A stretch of 64,000 nt of DNA from Lepiota brunneoincarnata (lineage: Eukaryota > Basidiomycota > Agaricomycetes > Agaricales > Agaricaceae), in NCBI GenBank assembly GCA_023014365.1, contig JAEBUN010000001.1, forward strand, positions 2,976,001 to 3,040,000, given 5' to 3'. Of this stretch, positions 9,934 through 22,282 are shown piece after piece. A model generated the notes under the pieces. It made no database searches. It had not been told where the DNA came from and saw nothing but the letters and a program-made list of their open reading frames with translations. How positions within the stretch are numbered: position 1 is the stretch's first letter; every line of letters starts with the position of its first letter. The translations under genes and the position numbers were made by a program.

Positions 9934-10287
9934 TGTTGAACTGAGTAGAGTCAATAGTATCAGTGACACACTGATCACTAGTCACTAGCTCGAGTTGATC
10001 AACAATCACTGATGTATTCACACGTTGTTAATAATAGTGTGATTTGATAAGCCCACTGATTTGGTCAAGTGTAAAGGTTCTTCGTATGTAACTCCCCTTC
10101 ACATAATAGGATTTGGCTAGTCTAAGGTCCCATCCTGTCAAAATGGACACGAGGCGTGAAACTCGGTGTCCACTAATTGACATCCCCAAGGGATGGGTGT
10201 ACATAACAACTAATTACTTATATATCATAATTCGTTACTAACTAATAAGTGATCTGTCACTTTATTTAACAAAATTCTATCCCAACA
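9934..10287 (-). repeat. 5' LTR of copia element (354 bp)
   Basis: On the minus strand it begins TGTTGGGATAG and ends CAACA, giving the inverted TGTTG/CAACA termini of copia LTRs. An A/T-rich TATA-like run (GATATATAAG) lies inside. Boundaries rest on the terminal motif and on the adjoining primer site; the partner LTR is not in the window. Confidence 0.8.
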
Positions 10288-11418
10288 CTGACAGGACCGA
10301 GTCATCTCTAAGTCCAGCTTGCGCACCAATAAAGCAGCTGAACGCAGGGATAATATGTTTCCTATTCCCAGGAACAACTTCGGCAGGGGTAGGGTATGCC
10401 TGTACCCCCCTACTTCCGAGCGTTTAATTACTAAAGCGGGTGAAAGCTCATTTTACCAAACAGCACTAGCCAGTGGGGTGGTCTCGCTCAGTACCCTGAT
10501 GATAATGATGCCCAACGGGGCGGAAACGGAAAACCAGCCCCAAAGCCCGCAAAAAAATCCAAGTAGGAAAGGTTTTCTGCATTTAGCAAACAATTAAACC
10601 CACGTCTTTTTTTTGCAACAGTAAACGCAAGGTATGCCTGAATTTCCCCATGTCCGAATCATTGGTGTTAACCTGAGCGGGAGAAACACACTAGCTTTTC
10701 CAAGCGCATTCGCGGGGTTTTCACTGTATGACCGAAACCTTCTCTATTCTCAGTTGTTTTCCCTGATGTTGATGACCAACAGCCGTGCGGTGGATCAAGC
10801 CTTTTTAAAAAGGCACCAAGGGAGACTGCTGAAACAGACGAATTAGATGGCCGGACTAAGATAGAAGGAGAAACTGAGTTCTTATGAATATATGCATTTA
10901 TTATAAAAATGGTATCCGACGGTATATGAAGAGATACGTGCCACTAAAAGTTCATGTACGAAGACGTGGACATCCATTCATTCCGGGCTTTCATGATGGA
11001 GTGTCAAGTGCCCCCTCGGGTAGACTCCAAGTCAGCTGTACGCTCTGACCCTGAAACGCACAGGAGCAAGCCGCAGACAGGTTCCGTTGCACAGCTTATG
11101 GCACACTCGACTAGCCGCAGTTGTTTCCTCCTAAAGCCGAGCTCTTTTGCAAGTACAGAGAAAAATGGATGGGGGAGATTCCAGGTAAGGAGGTTGTATC
11201 AACATCAGTCCCATCGCTAACAGTCCAGCAGACGTCTTCGAAAACAGGAATCAAGGAATGGGCCATTCAAAACTATGTAGTAAAGGCACTGCATGTTCAG
11301 CTTGGAATAGTCCAAGGAAATAACTTAGGTGTGGGGAAAGAATTTGAAAAGTAGTTGCTATGTGTAACGCCGGAAACAGAGAGAGAGGGTAATCTACACT
11401 ACAAGAGCGCAACCATGA
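10288..11418. other. Intergenic, no gene recognised
   Basis: Only short unrelated ORFs with no recognisable motifs. I see no repeat, RNA gene or transposon end. It separates the copia element from the 3' end of the Aurora kinase gene. Confidence 0.5.
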
Positions 11419-12820
11419 TCATTCCGCGCTTGCTCTAGGGCGATGTTTGACGATCCAGGGATGCTTCAAAACCTCCGAGAGAGCAAGGCGTTTCACCGGT
11501 TCATACTGTAGCAACTACAATAAATTTTTCGTTAGAAGAGCAAAGAGGGGAAATCGGAGTGATTTACCTTAGAAATGAGGTCTTTGGCTTCAGAAGACAC
11601 CGATGACGGGAACCGGAGGTCAACCTTGGCAATGCGGCGATATGTGTCTTAGTAAAAATGTCAGCCTCCATCCGAAAGCAATCAAAGCGAGATAGCATAC
11701 TGCTGACACTACCCCGGTCCTCGAATGGGGGATTTCCAATGAGGAACTCGTAAGTCAAAACACCCAAGGCCCAGTAGTCAACCTTTTCGCAGTGTTCTTT
11801 TCCCTCGACCATTTCGGGTGGCAGGTAGTCCAGAGTGCCACACAAAGTCATTCTGCGGTTCCCAGGGGCGTGGACACTCCAACCAAAGTCACCGATCTTG
11901 AGCTCTCCGTTGATACCAAGCAGCAGGTTTTCTGGTTTGATATCACGGTGAATAACATGCTTGCTATGGAGGTACCTCAATGCATCCGCCATTTGGTCGA
12001 TATACCTCGCACTGCGCCTCTCAGAGAAACATCCATACTTGCTCAGTTGTTTGTACAGCTCGCCTTTGCCAGCGAACTCGAGCATGAGGAAAATGCGTTT
12101 CTCGTCGTGGAAGTACCCGTAAAGGCGAAGGACGTTAGGATGCCGTAGATTTTGTTGGATTTCGATTTCGCGCCGAATCTGTTTTTCGACTTTGGACTGA
12201 ACGATTTCGGATTTGTAGAGGGTTTTGAGGGCGAGAATGTATTTGGGCTCGCATTTGGTGCGGACCATATAGACGCGACCAAACTTGCCCTTACCGAGCG
12301 GACGGCCCATGTCGAAGTCATGGAGGCTCCATTCGCGAGTAGGGGATTTCCTATTGAAACCGAGATCAGTACTCGCACTCTCCTTGTATTTCCAGACATA
12401 CTTGGATGTACTCGAGTCAAGAGCAAGCTCTTCGGCGGCCTCTCCGTACACGCGCTCACCACGTTTCTCATTTTCGATTTCAAGTCCCCCATCATACTGC
12501 CCGATGTCTATCGACTGTTGTTTGCTGTGGCCTGCATGAGGCACCGCATTGGCTTGAGATTTGTTAGATGTTGCTGAAGGGATGGTGTTTCCCACAGTTG
12601 GGTTTCGCAGAGAGGAGGAATGCAGTGGTTTGGTGTGAGCAAGCGTAGACGACTGGAGGGGGTTGGGAGCAGCAAATTTTGATAGAAGCTTGCTGACATT
12701 AGGCTGACTGGGTTGCTTGGAGTGGGTAGGCTTGAAGGATGGCGCTGCAGACGTGGTGTTTTTCTTGTTCGAGATTTCGAGAGAGGCAATTTGACGTGTG
12801 ACGGAACCTACGGACGCCAT
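11419..12820 (-). CDS. Aurora-type mitotic serine/threonine kinase
   Basis: Three exons: 12820-11713, 11647-11568 and 11514-11419, giving 427 aa with canonical GT-AG introns of 65 and 53 nt. Met 12820 ([15 protein letters not shown]) is preferred to an upstream Met. A Ser/Lys-rich N-terminal tail is followed by the kinase domain: glycine loop GKGKFGRVY near 175, catalytic Lys in [10 protein letters not shown] near 195, HRDIKPEN near 289, DFG near 309, and the Aurora-specific T-loop [16 protein letters not shown] near 322. Splicing restores the expected end of the fold ([10 protein letters not shown], then [12 protein letters not shown] and HPWIVKH). Aurora/Ipl1/Ark1 kinases work in the chromosomal passenger complex on kinetochore attachment and cytokinesis. 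The residue before the activating Thr is Met, where animal Auroras have Thr. Confidence 0.93.
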
Positions 12821-13052
12821 TGAAGAACTGGTAGCGTTGTTAAGAGGTGTGTAATGGTAATGCTGGAGCAGGTTATAAGAGTGGTATCGCGGATGGTGAA
12901 GCAGCAAAACAAAACGGGTAAGGACGGGGCGAAGGGAGAACAACGCAGCGGACCTGGCCTCGGGCGTCCATCAGATCAAGTTCAACCTTGGGCGTGTGGT
13001 GATCACGTGAAGGAATGATTGGGTCACGCGCTTATTTTACAGAGACTCGGAC

Positions 13053-14704
13053 TTAAAACAGATAACGAAAGTCAATCCATCTAGGTCGCTCAAGGAAAAC
13101 ACTGTTAACGGTGAAGGCTCTGGCCTGCTCAGCGGATAGGATACGCTCTTGTGGGATCCGCTGCGAAGTATTGCCTCCGGGACCTCCAACTCCGTCAGCA
13201 CGCACGGCAAGAAACTTCTGCTCTCGATATCGGCCTACCCGTGGAATTAAATTCGGCATAAAACGTCGTGTTCATAATGACTGGCCTGAATGCAACCGAG
13301 TGTCAGAGCATCATATGACATAGCACTTGTGCCTTTGACTGACCTATCACTATTAAATGGTGTCCAGCCTGCCGGGCGAATGCTATTATCCATAAATGTG
13401 TTCAACAACACTGTTGTGGCTAAGTCGTTCCAAGGTCTGCCTAACAGCTCCCTTCACAACCTCGGTCGTCAACGATGGGAAGGACCAGGACGAACCTAAA
13501 AAGCACCGTTGATCCGTTATGGTGGTCATATTGGCGTCCGGAGACTGAGCCAGGGCTCTTCTCATTCAAGGTACTCGGAATGAAAAACATGTCGCACCCT
13601 TATAATTCGAGAATTAGACACGTATGCACCATAATGATTGCCGGGGGCATCTGTCAAGTTAGTTCCTTTCCATGCGACAACCCCTCCTCCGCAGGCCCTG
13701 TTGGCTAATACCACACGCTCAAACCATCTGCCCAACGTGTCAACTACCTATTTTGATCAACGTAGCGAAACACCTACGCGGTACCGAACCCAAAGAGGTC
13801 TTGGTGTCGAGCATCAGTAGATAGGCCCCTTCGTTTCGGCACCACTTACAATCCGTTTGTCCGTATAGGACACTATCAACAACATATGTGCTTCCGTTCC
13901 TACCGGTATACCACGTATCCTGATAGCTGGCAAACGAACAGCCATAGAACGACGCATTCGCGTAAGAGATATCAGTCACCAGCGCTTGGGATATTGCAAA
14001 ATTAGCCTGTGCAGATGCCGAAATTTAGTTCACCCAACCGGCCATTCAGCACCGCCAGCACCCACCGCCCGATTTTGGAAATCAATATTGTATGCCTTGA
14101 AATCCGCATTTCCAAACAGAGGCTGTAGTGGAGCACCCGTTGGACCGGCCCCAATCAAAGATGCGTTGAATGAGGGCGCGACAAGAAGAACAGCTGACTG
14201 AGCATCATCCATTCCCAGCTGTACAAATTTGTCGTCCCATACTTGTACGAGGTTACTTGGGAATGGGGGACTGGAGTAGAACGGGTGTGTCGGTGAGAGG
14301 TTCGGCGCAGCAGGCAGTTGGCCGAGGAGTGTCAATGGGCCTCTACGAGTGATGTTTATAGTTTCGTGATATTCCCCTGCCCCTACCAGTACGATGGCTG
14401 GGGAATCCATGGGTCTGATGACATTAATAGAACTCAATTAGCAAGATGTATTTGGAGCCATATTGAATCGGCTACCGTACAGGGATGATATGGCATCTTG
14501 GATACGGTGAAATTTGGCAGATTTATCATTTATGTGTTGACTGACATAAATGGTCTCAGGGGGACAACCTGATAGTGGAGAAACACCAATGGGTTTTTGT
14601 GTTTGGCAGGCAAAGAAATGGAGTGATAATCCTATGACGAGTTGTGTCCCAAAGGAGCAGAGACACAGGGCAACAGCGGCGACAGTAACAGGAAGGGGAG
14701 ACAT
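13053..14704 (-). CDS. Secreted pectin methylesterase (CE8 family)
   Basis: Nine exons on the minus strand: 14704-14481, 14414-14066, 14006-13850, 13799-13778, 13727-13598, 13544-13496, 13440-13344, 13285-13239, 13183-13053; 1,206 nt, 401 aa, all introns GT-AG and 50-66 nt. An N-terminal hydrophobic stretch (VTVAAVALCLCSF) looks like a signal peptide. Pectinesterases demethylate homogalacturonan outside the cell. Active-site signatures are all present after splicing: SYQDTWYTG (acid/base Asp), GQTDYLFG (nucleophile Asp) and LGRPWND (substrate Arg). The parallel beta-helix core lies between them. Exon 4 is only 22 nt and carries the catalytic LFG segment. Neighbours are unrelated, so no cluster is implied. 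Confidence 0.93.
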
Positions 14705-15387
14705 CTTGAGCAGTCCATTTCACGCAACGGGGCCTATCTCGACTTATATCTTGCTTCCTGCGTCAACAGGCCGAGCGGTCCGTTGAAGCGTCGACTAGGG
14801 AGCAAAGCCACGGACCGCACTTGTGTTGTTGAGTTGTCACGAGGTCTGGAGGATATCCTGTGTGAAAGCGCCCCACAGTAATACCCTCCGTTTTTCGGAA
14901 TGCGCTCACAGGCAAGTATATTTATAACCGGTGTTGATGGCTTCCTGAATGAGCCATTGACTTGTGGCAGGCAGACCAGTCGTTGAAGTGGGAACCTCTT
15001 GGGTAGGATATCTTGATGTCGGCTTTCAGCCTGAATGAAGCTTGGAGGTTGGTGATTGAACAGGGTTGAGGTCTGCCAGAGCGATGGCTGTCGCCACCAT
15101 CGGATATCTAAGTTATGGCAACGGGCTACACTATTCGCAGTCGTTCTGAGCTTTCCCCTCCACAGTGCAGAATCCGTTCAAAAAGCTTGAAGCCAAGCTT
15201 ACTCGCAGACTCGGCGAACATTGGAGACTTGATTCGTCTAATTAAATTCGTCGGCCGTGAGAACAGAATACCATGTATGGCAGACACGTGCATTATTGTG
15301 GCCAGGCGGCAGACTGGAGCACCCTTTGCATGCTATCTGTCAACTCTGTGCCCTGACTCTCACCAACTCTTCAAAGTTCAAATAACC
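14705..15387. other. Intergenic, divergent promoters
   Basis: Lies between the divergently transcribed pectinesterase (minus) and syntaxin (plus) genes and should hold both promoters. I see no further gene. The ORF that runs into the syntaxin start from upstream is not protein-like. Confidence 0.5.
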
Positions 15388-16391
15388 ATGAGCTTTCAAG
15401 ACATCGAAGCAGGGCAAGCGCACCCTGTGCGATCCTCATCTTCATCGACTCCGCAGTCGCGTGAGGACGCCGACTTCCGGAGTCTTCAGTCGTCGCTGTC
15501 ACTTCAGGTATTCAAGATGAACGCAAACGTTCAGGGAATCTTGAAGCTGGTGGACCAACTTGGGACAGCAAAGGACTCTGCGAGTCTGAGGAAGACCCTG
15601 TAAGCGTATCAATGGATTCATATATTCATACTGTCTCTGACCAAGGGACCAGGCATGACCTCACCGAATCAACAAGAGCCATGGCTAAACGTGGATCCGG
15701 GGATCTCAAGAAGCTCTCTGCCCTTCAGACGTCTTTGGTCAGTGGGGTATCTTCATTGGGACTGTCTTGGTATTCATCGAATGATAATTCAGCCACATCA
15801 AAAGACCGCCCTTCAGAAGACGTCGCATGACTTGCAAATGTCGCTGGTTGCTTTTCAGCGTGCTCAACAAGTGAGCGCGGAGAAACAGCGTACGGTTGTT
15901 CAAGGTGTGAAGCTCGCCGTGGAAGACGAACATCACGATCTCCATGAGCCCGAGCCTACGTCACAGGAGCAGAGACAAGCACAGCTTCTCCAGAGTCAGC
16001 TTTCGCCGCACGAATTGGCCTATCAGGAATCTTTGATACAGGAGAGAGAAGCTGAAATCCGGGAGATTGAAACAGGTATTCACGAACTAGCGGAGATATT
16101 CCAAGATCTTGGGACATTGGTGAATCAACAAGGAGGCATGATCGGTATGTAACATCTGAAATAGCCAAGGGCCCCCCGCTAACCGGTTCATGGCTAGATA
16201 ACATAGAGCTTAATATCTCTTCCGTTAATGTAGATACTGGAGCAGCGGCTGAGGAGCTTACCACTGCAGCGGAATATCAACGTAAAGCGGGTCGGCGAGC
16301 CGCGTGTCTTATGCTCGTCCTTGTGTTCGTCGCTGCCGTCGTTTTACTTGCTGTGAGTGGTGTTTTGTTTACTCGTGGCAGCTCCGTCTGA
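15388..16391 (+). CDS. Pep12-like syntaxin (endosomal/vacuolar t-SNARE)
   Basis: Four exons: 15388-15599, 15653-15737, 15793-16144, 16198-16391; 280 aa. Met 15388 (MSFQDIEAG) is chosen because the Habc-type helical region starts soon after. Residues about 25-150 are helical (LVDQLGTAKDS, DLKKLSALQ, VAFQRAQQVSAEKQR), as in the Pep12/syntaxin-7 class. The Qa-SNARE motif spans about 175-240 (SLIQEREAEIREIE, IFQDLGTLVNQQG, DNIELNISSV) with the central-layer Gln in LVNQQ. A single C-terminal anchor near 251-275 (CLMLVLVFVAAVVLLAVSG) completes the tail-anchored layout. Members drive fusion at late endosome or vacuole; the exact compartment is inferred from the family. Confidence 0.9.
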
Positions 16392-17301
16392 AAACCTCAC
16401 AGATCTTGTCTTGAGATCATATACCATCTTTGATGTTTGTCTCCACCCCTTTCATATCCTTTTACTTAATATATTCTCGGCCAGACTCTCTCTCATTCGG
16501 CATGGGACCGTTCACATCCTTGATGATTTTTGGTAATGTTATGACTTATTGTATCGGTCTCTGTACATCGCAACATTTACCAGTTTATGTATGGTCAGAG
16601 TAGGTCCGCCTGTCGGGTTTCCAATAGTGCGTGCATTGGGGCCTATTCGCGTCATAATGCGCCCTTATCCCTGCTATGGGGCTTAGATATTGCATTGATA
16701 AGGAATCTCGTTTGAATCGTCAGGAAATGGGAAATAGTGATACCCCTGGGTCGACCTCCGCCCGAAGTGGGGACATGTCCGTGTGCCCACGCGTATAAAT
16801 CCATATATTTAGTTTATCCACCTTCTCCTGATGATATTCACCTATTTCCGCAGCTTGTTCCCATATCATCAATGTGTCATGCCGCCAGGCGCCTACGTCA
16901 GGATCTCACTCCTCTAGGTCTTCGGTTCCTTATCTTGCATGTGCATGGAGGGTTATCATGCTCCTCTGGTACTGGAGAATATAACAGCACAGAGGTCCAA
17001 GTACTGGCGGGAGACATCCAGCACAGTACTAAGCGTCTGCCGAGGAGCGACGGGCGTCAATATATGCTGTATCGAGGGTGACCAAGAAACACTTATAACA
17101 GCCACCTCCTGAACTCCACGCCCCATTTTGTCAATGTCCGGTGAGTTATTCCTAGTTTTACCAATGGAGCAATTTGACTCCAATGCTGCGGCAGTATTTA
17201 ATTCAGTCATCGTGTAGGTTGCTCCTGGTTGCTTGTGGCTATTTCGTGAATGTGTCTTGCGCCCTCTCACCTCACAGGAGACCAACTCTTCTTTGTTAAC
17301 A
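16392..17301. other. Intergenic, no gene recognised
   Basis: Terminator region of the syntaxin gene and probable promoter of the first DUF6533-like gene. Scattered short ORFs without motifs. Confidence 0.5.
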
Positions 17302-19246
17302 ATGTCAATGATCACCTCAGATATAGGAAACGGGATTGACCCCATAGTTGACAAAAGTAATCAGTATGTGGTCTCTCTCAAGCTCAGAGACAAAGCTCAC
17401 CGACTGGTGGTGTAAATCCTAGATGGAGGACGAATGTGAGCTCTACTAGTCACTCGCGCCATTGTAGGCGCCCCCTGATGCGAACATTGGGTAGTGCATG
17501 GCGTTTGGGTGTCTCACTATCTTATTATGGGACCACTTGGTCACCTTTGGCGATGAGGTGAGGAGATCAGTCGTCAGCACTTATGTTATCACGTTAACCC
17601 TGGGTATAGGTGGAGTATGTTTGGAAAGGTAGACAGGGGCAAATGTAAGTTGCCTTTTGTTCTGCTGCTACCACGGAAAACTGATTCTCTTGTTTGGACA
17701 GTCACATACCTATTTCTCTTGGTAAGTTCAACATGGAGGTGGTATACGAGCCGTCATTAAATACCCATAGAATCGTTACTTGACACCACTTGGTTTTGCA
17801 ATTAATATCTTCGGTTGGTCATCATCCTGATCCTTCCTAGTGAGGAATGGAATTAATTTATTCCAAGCCTATTTATCGCCCCTTTTTACCCCCGAGGTGA
17901 GATGTCCTTAACTATAGTTGATTGTGATGTGCCAGTGGCTGATTGCCTTACACTTGCAGAGGTGTGATATTGTGCCATATCAAAAAAGACGTGAGCTGCC
18001 CGACTCACCCTTCTTTAGATGCCATCATTTTGTCCGCTTTGAAGGGTCTATGACGATTATTGGTATTAATGTCACAGGTGAGTTGAAGATTGTAAGCTGA
18101 GTTCGCTATAGTTGAGTTATTGATCATCCCCTTCCATAGCCATAATGATGTTTTATCGTGTTTATGTGCTCTACTGGCGCACCTTGGAGTACAATAGGCC
18201 CCGCATCTTCGTGATTGCTCTGGCCTTTATTCTGCTGGTAGAAATCTGTGTCAACGCTTGGTTGTTAACCAGGGGTACTCGTACGAACATTTTCTACTAG
18301 ACGGCAACGTTCCATGATTGACACAATTTCAGCCGTCCCACACAGTCCATGGGTGCACGGTAAGCGTTTTTACTCAGGTATGAGAGTCGAATTTGACGCT
18401 TGTGTGGTACCAGGCTGTGAGATGGTTTTCGATCATACGGTGTTCGTGTTATTCGAAACCTTGCAACCGTGCGCTCACAACTAAACCTTGCAGAAAGCGT
18501 GGACTTGCGTCAGCATCAGCCTGGTTGCCTTTGCTGTACGACACGATCGTCTTTATAATGGTGACTTGGAAGACGCTGTCGAATGATACAGGCTATTTTA
18601 TCAGGGGTCAGGTATCGCAGACAGTTATTAGAAGATGGAGTGCTGTACTACTGGTGTGTTGCGTCTTATCGTCTTACATTCTCGGCTCTTGATTTCTCGC
18701 AGTCCTATCATGCTGGTCACTCTCGTTCTGACGTTAATGATAATCTTCGCACCTGAAGGCTCCCAGAATATCACCGCTCAGTAAGCCTCGTTCCTTTCCA
18801 CCTCCAAGTCAATGTCATTCTCAATTGTTACGGTAGGTTAGAATTGGTGTGAGTGCGCCTCTGTCACTCTAGATCGTGAGATTGACGCATTGACGTCCGC
18901 TGCCATCTCTATCATAGCATCACGGTGAGCTCGCTAAATTTGATACAAGTCGCGATCGTTAAGCTCCCGACTTGTCAAGGTCACGATGATGTCCCGTATA
19001 ACGCTCAATCTCAAGAAAGTGGGACACAAGTCGGAAGATATCGATGCCCAACTGGCCTCGATCCCCAGCCCGTCCAGTGTAATGTTCGAACACGCCCGTG
19101 CTCAAGTGGCATCCGTTCAATCTATCATTTTTAATATCACCGGCTCTGCAATCCTGAGTGGTCTAGATGATGACTCTCGCGTGGACTCGGATAGCATGAG
19201 AGAGCTGAGGGTTATTCCCAAGGATGTTGAATCTGGTTCAGGCTAG
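17302..19246 (+). CDS. DUF6533-like multi-TM membrane protein, paralogue A
   Basis: Intron-rich gene of many short exons; only some boundaries are certain. Likely exons include 17302-17370, 17495-17557 and one from 17610; the donor of that third exon is unclear. Conserved blocks are CLTILLWDHLVTFGDE, VEYVWKG, LFLLNRYLTPLGFAINIFG (about 17708-17820), FVRFEGSMTIIGINV (about 18030-18075) and a cytosolic tail starting SRITLNLKK (about 18990) that ends at 19246. This order is that of basidiomycete membrane proteins carrying an N-terminal DUF6533 region followed by further helices, about seven in total; their function is not known. Paralogue B (20352-22282) repeats the same blocks in the same order, so the two are a tandem duplicate. 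The start is inferred by alignment with B. Confidence 0.7.
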
Positions 19247-20351
19247 GGCTCCTGATGGACGTGTTGTGAACTCGGAATGAGCACTGATTGATTTAATTTC
19301 TTAGAGAAATGACAACCGTAATGTCGGCTGGGCCAAATGTATTTATAGTCCCTATGCGCTATTATAGTGTAGTTTGGTTAGTTTAATTTTGAAATTAAAG
19401 CTTTGTATCTTACTACGGCTGTGACCCCTTCTTGCCACTCCCAACACCATGTTGCGCCTATGGGCGAATCTTTCGTGTTGCCAGTGAGCACCGAGAACAG
19501 AAATGATTGGTCTTCACCAGCCTCTAAATCAGTGGTCGAGGCGCGTGGAACATCCTGAGATTGAACATTGACCATCAATAATGGAAGGAGAAGCAGGTTC
19601 ATGGTTCATAAGCAGGGGGAGTTTGATAACAGAACTTTCCGCGATAGTCGCAACCGCCTAAACTCCAACGGGATACCGATACTTAGTCAATGGACCACTC
19701 AAAGCGGATCTAAGCTCGACGTCAACAAGGAAGGACAAGCCGCCAGGCTGACACCAAGGTGTCTGCCCATAGTTGAAGGGAGGATCAGGCCCATGTTGAT
19801 TGTGGAGGCTTTGGTCGATGTTTTATGATGAGCCTCACTCATCCCGCTGAATCCGAGACACCCGGTTTCGAAATAACCAAGCTTTTCTCGGCGCGCTATG
19901 CTATGCAACTTATGTTGTCTGTAGGGCAACGTTGACCGCTTCATCGGATTGGTTGCGGTACTCCCTGGGTACCGGCAGTCATTGGTGGCACGGATACTGT
20001 GTTTTACGCAGACCATCGTCAGCATCAGCCATCACCTAGTCGCCAACCATTACATGATCTTTCATGGCGCTCCAAGAAGAGGGTAACCAGGGTTTGGCGG
20101 CTCAGACGTTTCACACTTAATGGCTGTTCGAGACATTGCAGGGGCGCTAAGTTTTATCTGTCTTTGCCCCTCTCACGTATCCTGCTGCTGTAGCCGGCCG
20201 AACAGGCCTGTGCCACGAGCCTGGTTGACAGATCGTCGATCGCCCTGCATAATCCTCGCACTGGTTAGAGTTCTTAAAGAGCGGGATATTGTATGTCTGC
20301 GGAATGATCCTCCCATCGGTTGGAGTTACAGCGAATCCTTGTAGAGATCGA
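19247..20351. other. Intergenic between the two DUF6533-like genes
   Basis: No conserved block of the flanking paralogues and no other recognisable gene. Several short ORFs on both strands look random. Confidence 0.45.
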
Positions 20352-22282
20352 ATGCACCACGCTCAGGCAGTTCCTGGTGTTATAGATGATGTTTCCGCGC
20401 AGTGAGTGGAGGTCATTACTGGATTCAAGAGTCCCGTTGATCGTTTGTTAGGATGAGGACAAATGTGATTCCCCGTAAATCGATGTGAGAATTGCTTTTT
20501 AACAGAGATGCACAGTTTATGGGCTTTGCGAGTTTCACGATCCTCATCTGGGACCATATCGATACTTTTACTGCAGAGGTGAGCCAGGCCCCCCCGTTTC
20601 GGCGGAGTTGCTAATGGCCAAGCTACGGATAGGTGGAATATGTGTGGAAGGGAAGGAGGGGCCCTGGTGAGGCGGTTTATTCTTGGTTCGGGTATTAAGG
20701 TGCTGACTTGAAGCAGTGATGTATTTATTCTTGTTGGTGAGTTATCACCCGGTGTGGAACCTTGCCAGGACGAAGCTGCTAACAGTTCTTTTAGAATCGC
20801 TACCTGACGCCACTTGGATTTATTGTAAACTTGTTCGGTGAGGATTTAAACTGGGAACTAGTGACATGGTAACAACGGCTCACGCAAAAGGCCAGCTTAT
20901 CTTTCACCCGTATGGACTCCTGAAGTTAGTGGTCACCCGAGCAGATTTCACCACTGGCAGCAACTAAGTCATTTTACCTAGGTGTAGGTTCTCGGTTCTA
21001 CGAAATGCACGCAGGTATTGACTGAGTCATCAAGATGCAGCCGTTTCATACGGTATGAGGGTGCCATGACGATGATTGGCATAAATGTTGTAGGTGAGTT
21101 GTGCTCGGTCGTTGTTATCTGGATCCCCGTGGCTATGAAGACGACTGATACCTGGCAACTCAGCAATATTGATGTATTTACGGGTTTATGTTTTGTACAA
21201 CTTGAATCGCCCGGTTCTGTATTTTGTGGGACTTGTTCTGTTATTTCAGGTGTGTATAAATGGGTGGTTGCTCACAAGAGGAGAAGGTGCGCCGATTTTT
21301 GCTGTGAATTGCATGCGTCATATTGACCCTGCTGCGCTTTTATAGCTGTAGTGCACAACCAGAGTTCTGGTATAAAATGTGAACCGCGAGTTCTCCAACG
21401 CGAGCATGTCCTGTTACTGAACCGGTTTAGCAGCCTGTACGATGATATTCGATCCGTCTATGTGAGTGAGTATGACCTCGCCGACGAGCTTGGGTGCTAA
21501 TTTCTGTCCATAGAAGCGTCCTAGCGTCATCGTCTGCTTGGTTACCACTGCTCTATGACACTATCGTGTTCGGGCTGGTTGCCTACCGGACGATCCCTTC
21601 TATTCGGAGAAGGTCTATGGTTTATGTGATGACACGATTGCTTGAAGATGGATTGGTTTATTACACGTGCGTGCTCTTGGCGGATCTAGTGTGGTTAGAA
21701 TGACTCTCGTACTTTCGCAGAGCGATATGCGCAGTGACGTTAGTTTTAACCCTGATGATCGTGTTCGCTCAGCCCGGGCTAAAGAATATTACTGCACAGT
21801 ACGTCCTACACATACGCTGCCAAACGACTATTTATGAGATAAAATAGGCTTGAGTTATTGTGAGTTATGACTCTCATGATCGTAGAGTAATCGTTTATGG
21901 TATGTATTTCCTTGTTGTGGTAGATTGACGGTGAGTATTGGGTCTACAACTAGCGTCAGGTTACCATAATGATTTTCTAAAGGTTGCCATGATGTCTCGA
22001 ATAACACTCAACCTGAAGAAATCGGTAAGAAAGATGAACACCGTGGATCCTGATGAAGAAGTTACGAGGCGACTGCCCGGCTTCCTCGTTCGGAGCCGAT
22101 TCGCAACAAAGGTTCGGACGAAGACTTCTAGTCTTCGCCTCGTTCCGAGGCGCATCCCGTCTATTATCATCATCGGACCTGAGAATCATGGCGACGACCA
22201 CTTTGGGCCGGACATGACCTCCCGTGAATCGGTATTGGAGAGTGGGCTGAGGACACCTGAGGTTCAGTACCCGCCTCGGTGA
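20352..22282 (+). CDS. DUF6533-like multi-TM membrane protein, paralogue B
   Basis: Starts at ATG 20352 (MHHAQAVPGVIDD). Exons 20352-20401, 20506-20578 and 20633 onward join in frame to give GFASFTILIWDHID, VEYVWKGRRGP, then MYLFLLNRYLTPLGFIVNLFG (to about 20838), FIRYEGAMTMIGINVVG (about 21040-21095), further hydrophobic segments, and a cytosolic tail from SRITLNLKK (about 21993) to the stop at 22282. The tail is Arg-rich and longer than that of paralogue A. Same family and strand as A, about 1.1 kb downstream. Exon boundaries in 20840-21960 were not fully resolved. Role unknown; basidiomycetes often have many copies. Confidence 0.7.

Larger units (their letters stand above)
5821..10287 (-). 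mobile_element. Ty1/copia retrotransposon, 3' end cut off by gypsy copy 1
   Basis: Minus-strand element with its 5' LTR at 9934-10287, primer site 9922-9933 and a single gag-pol frame. Its 3' end, with the last few dozen codons and 3' LTR, lies beyond the gypsy insertion outside the window. The coding frame has no stop before the insertion point, so it may have been competent when interrupted. Expected target-site bases next to the 5' LTR are CTGAC at 10288-10292. Confidence 0.93.

Noticed and set aside
12821..12943. 41-residue N-terminal extension of the Aurora kinase
   Set aside because: His/Tyr/Leu-rich and unlike kinase tails; Met 12820 starts a normal tail.
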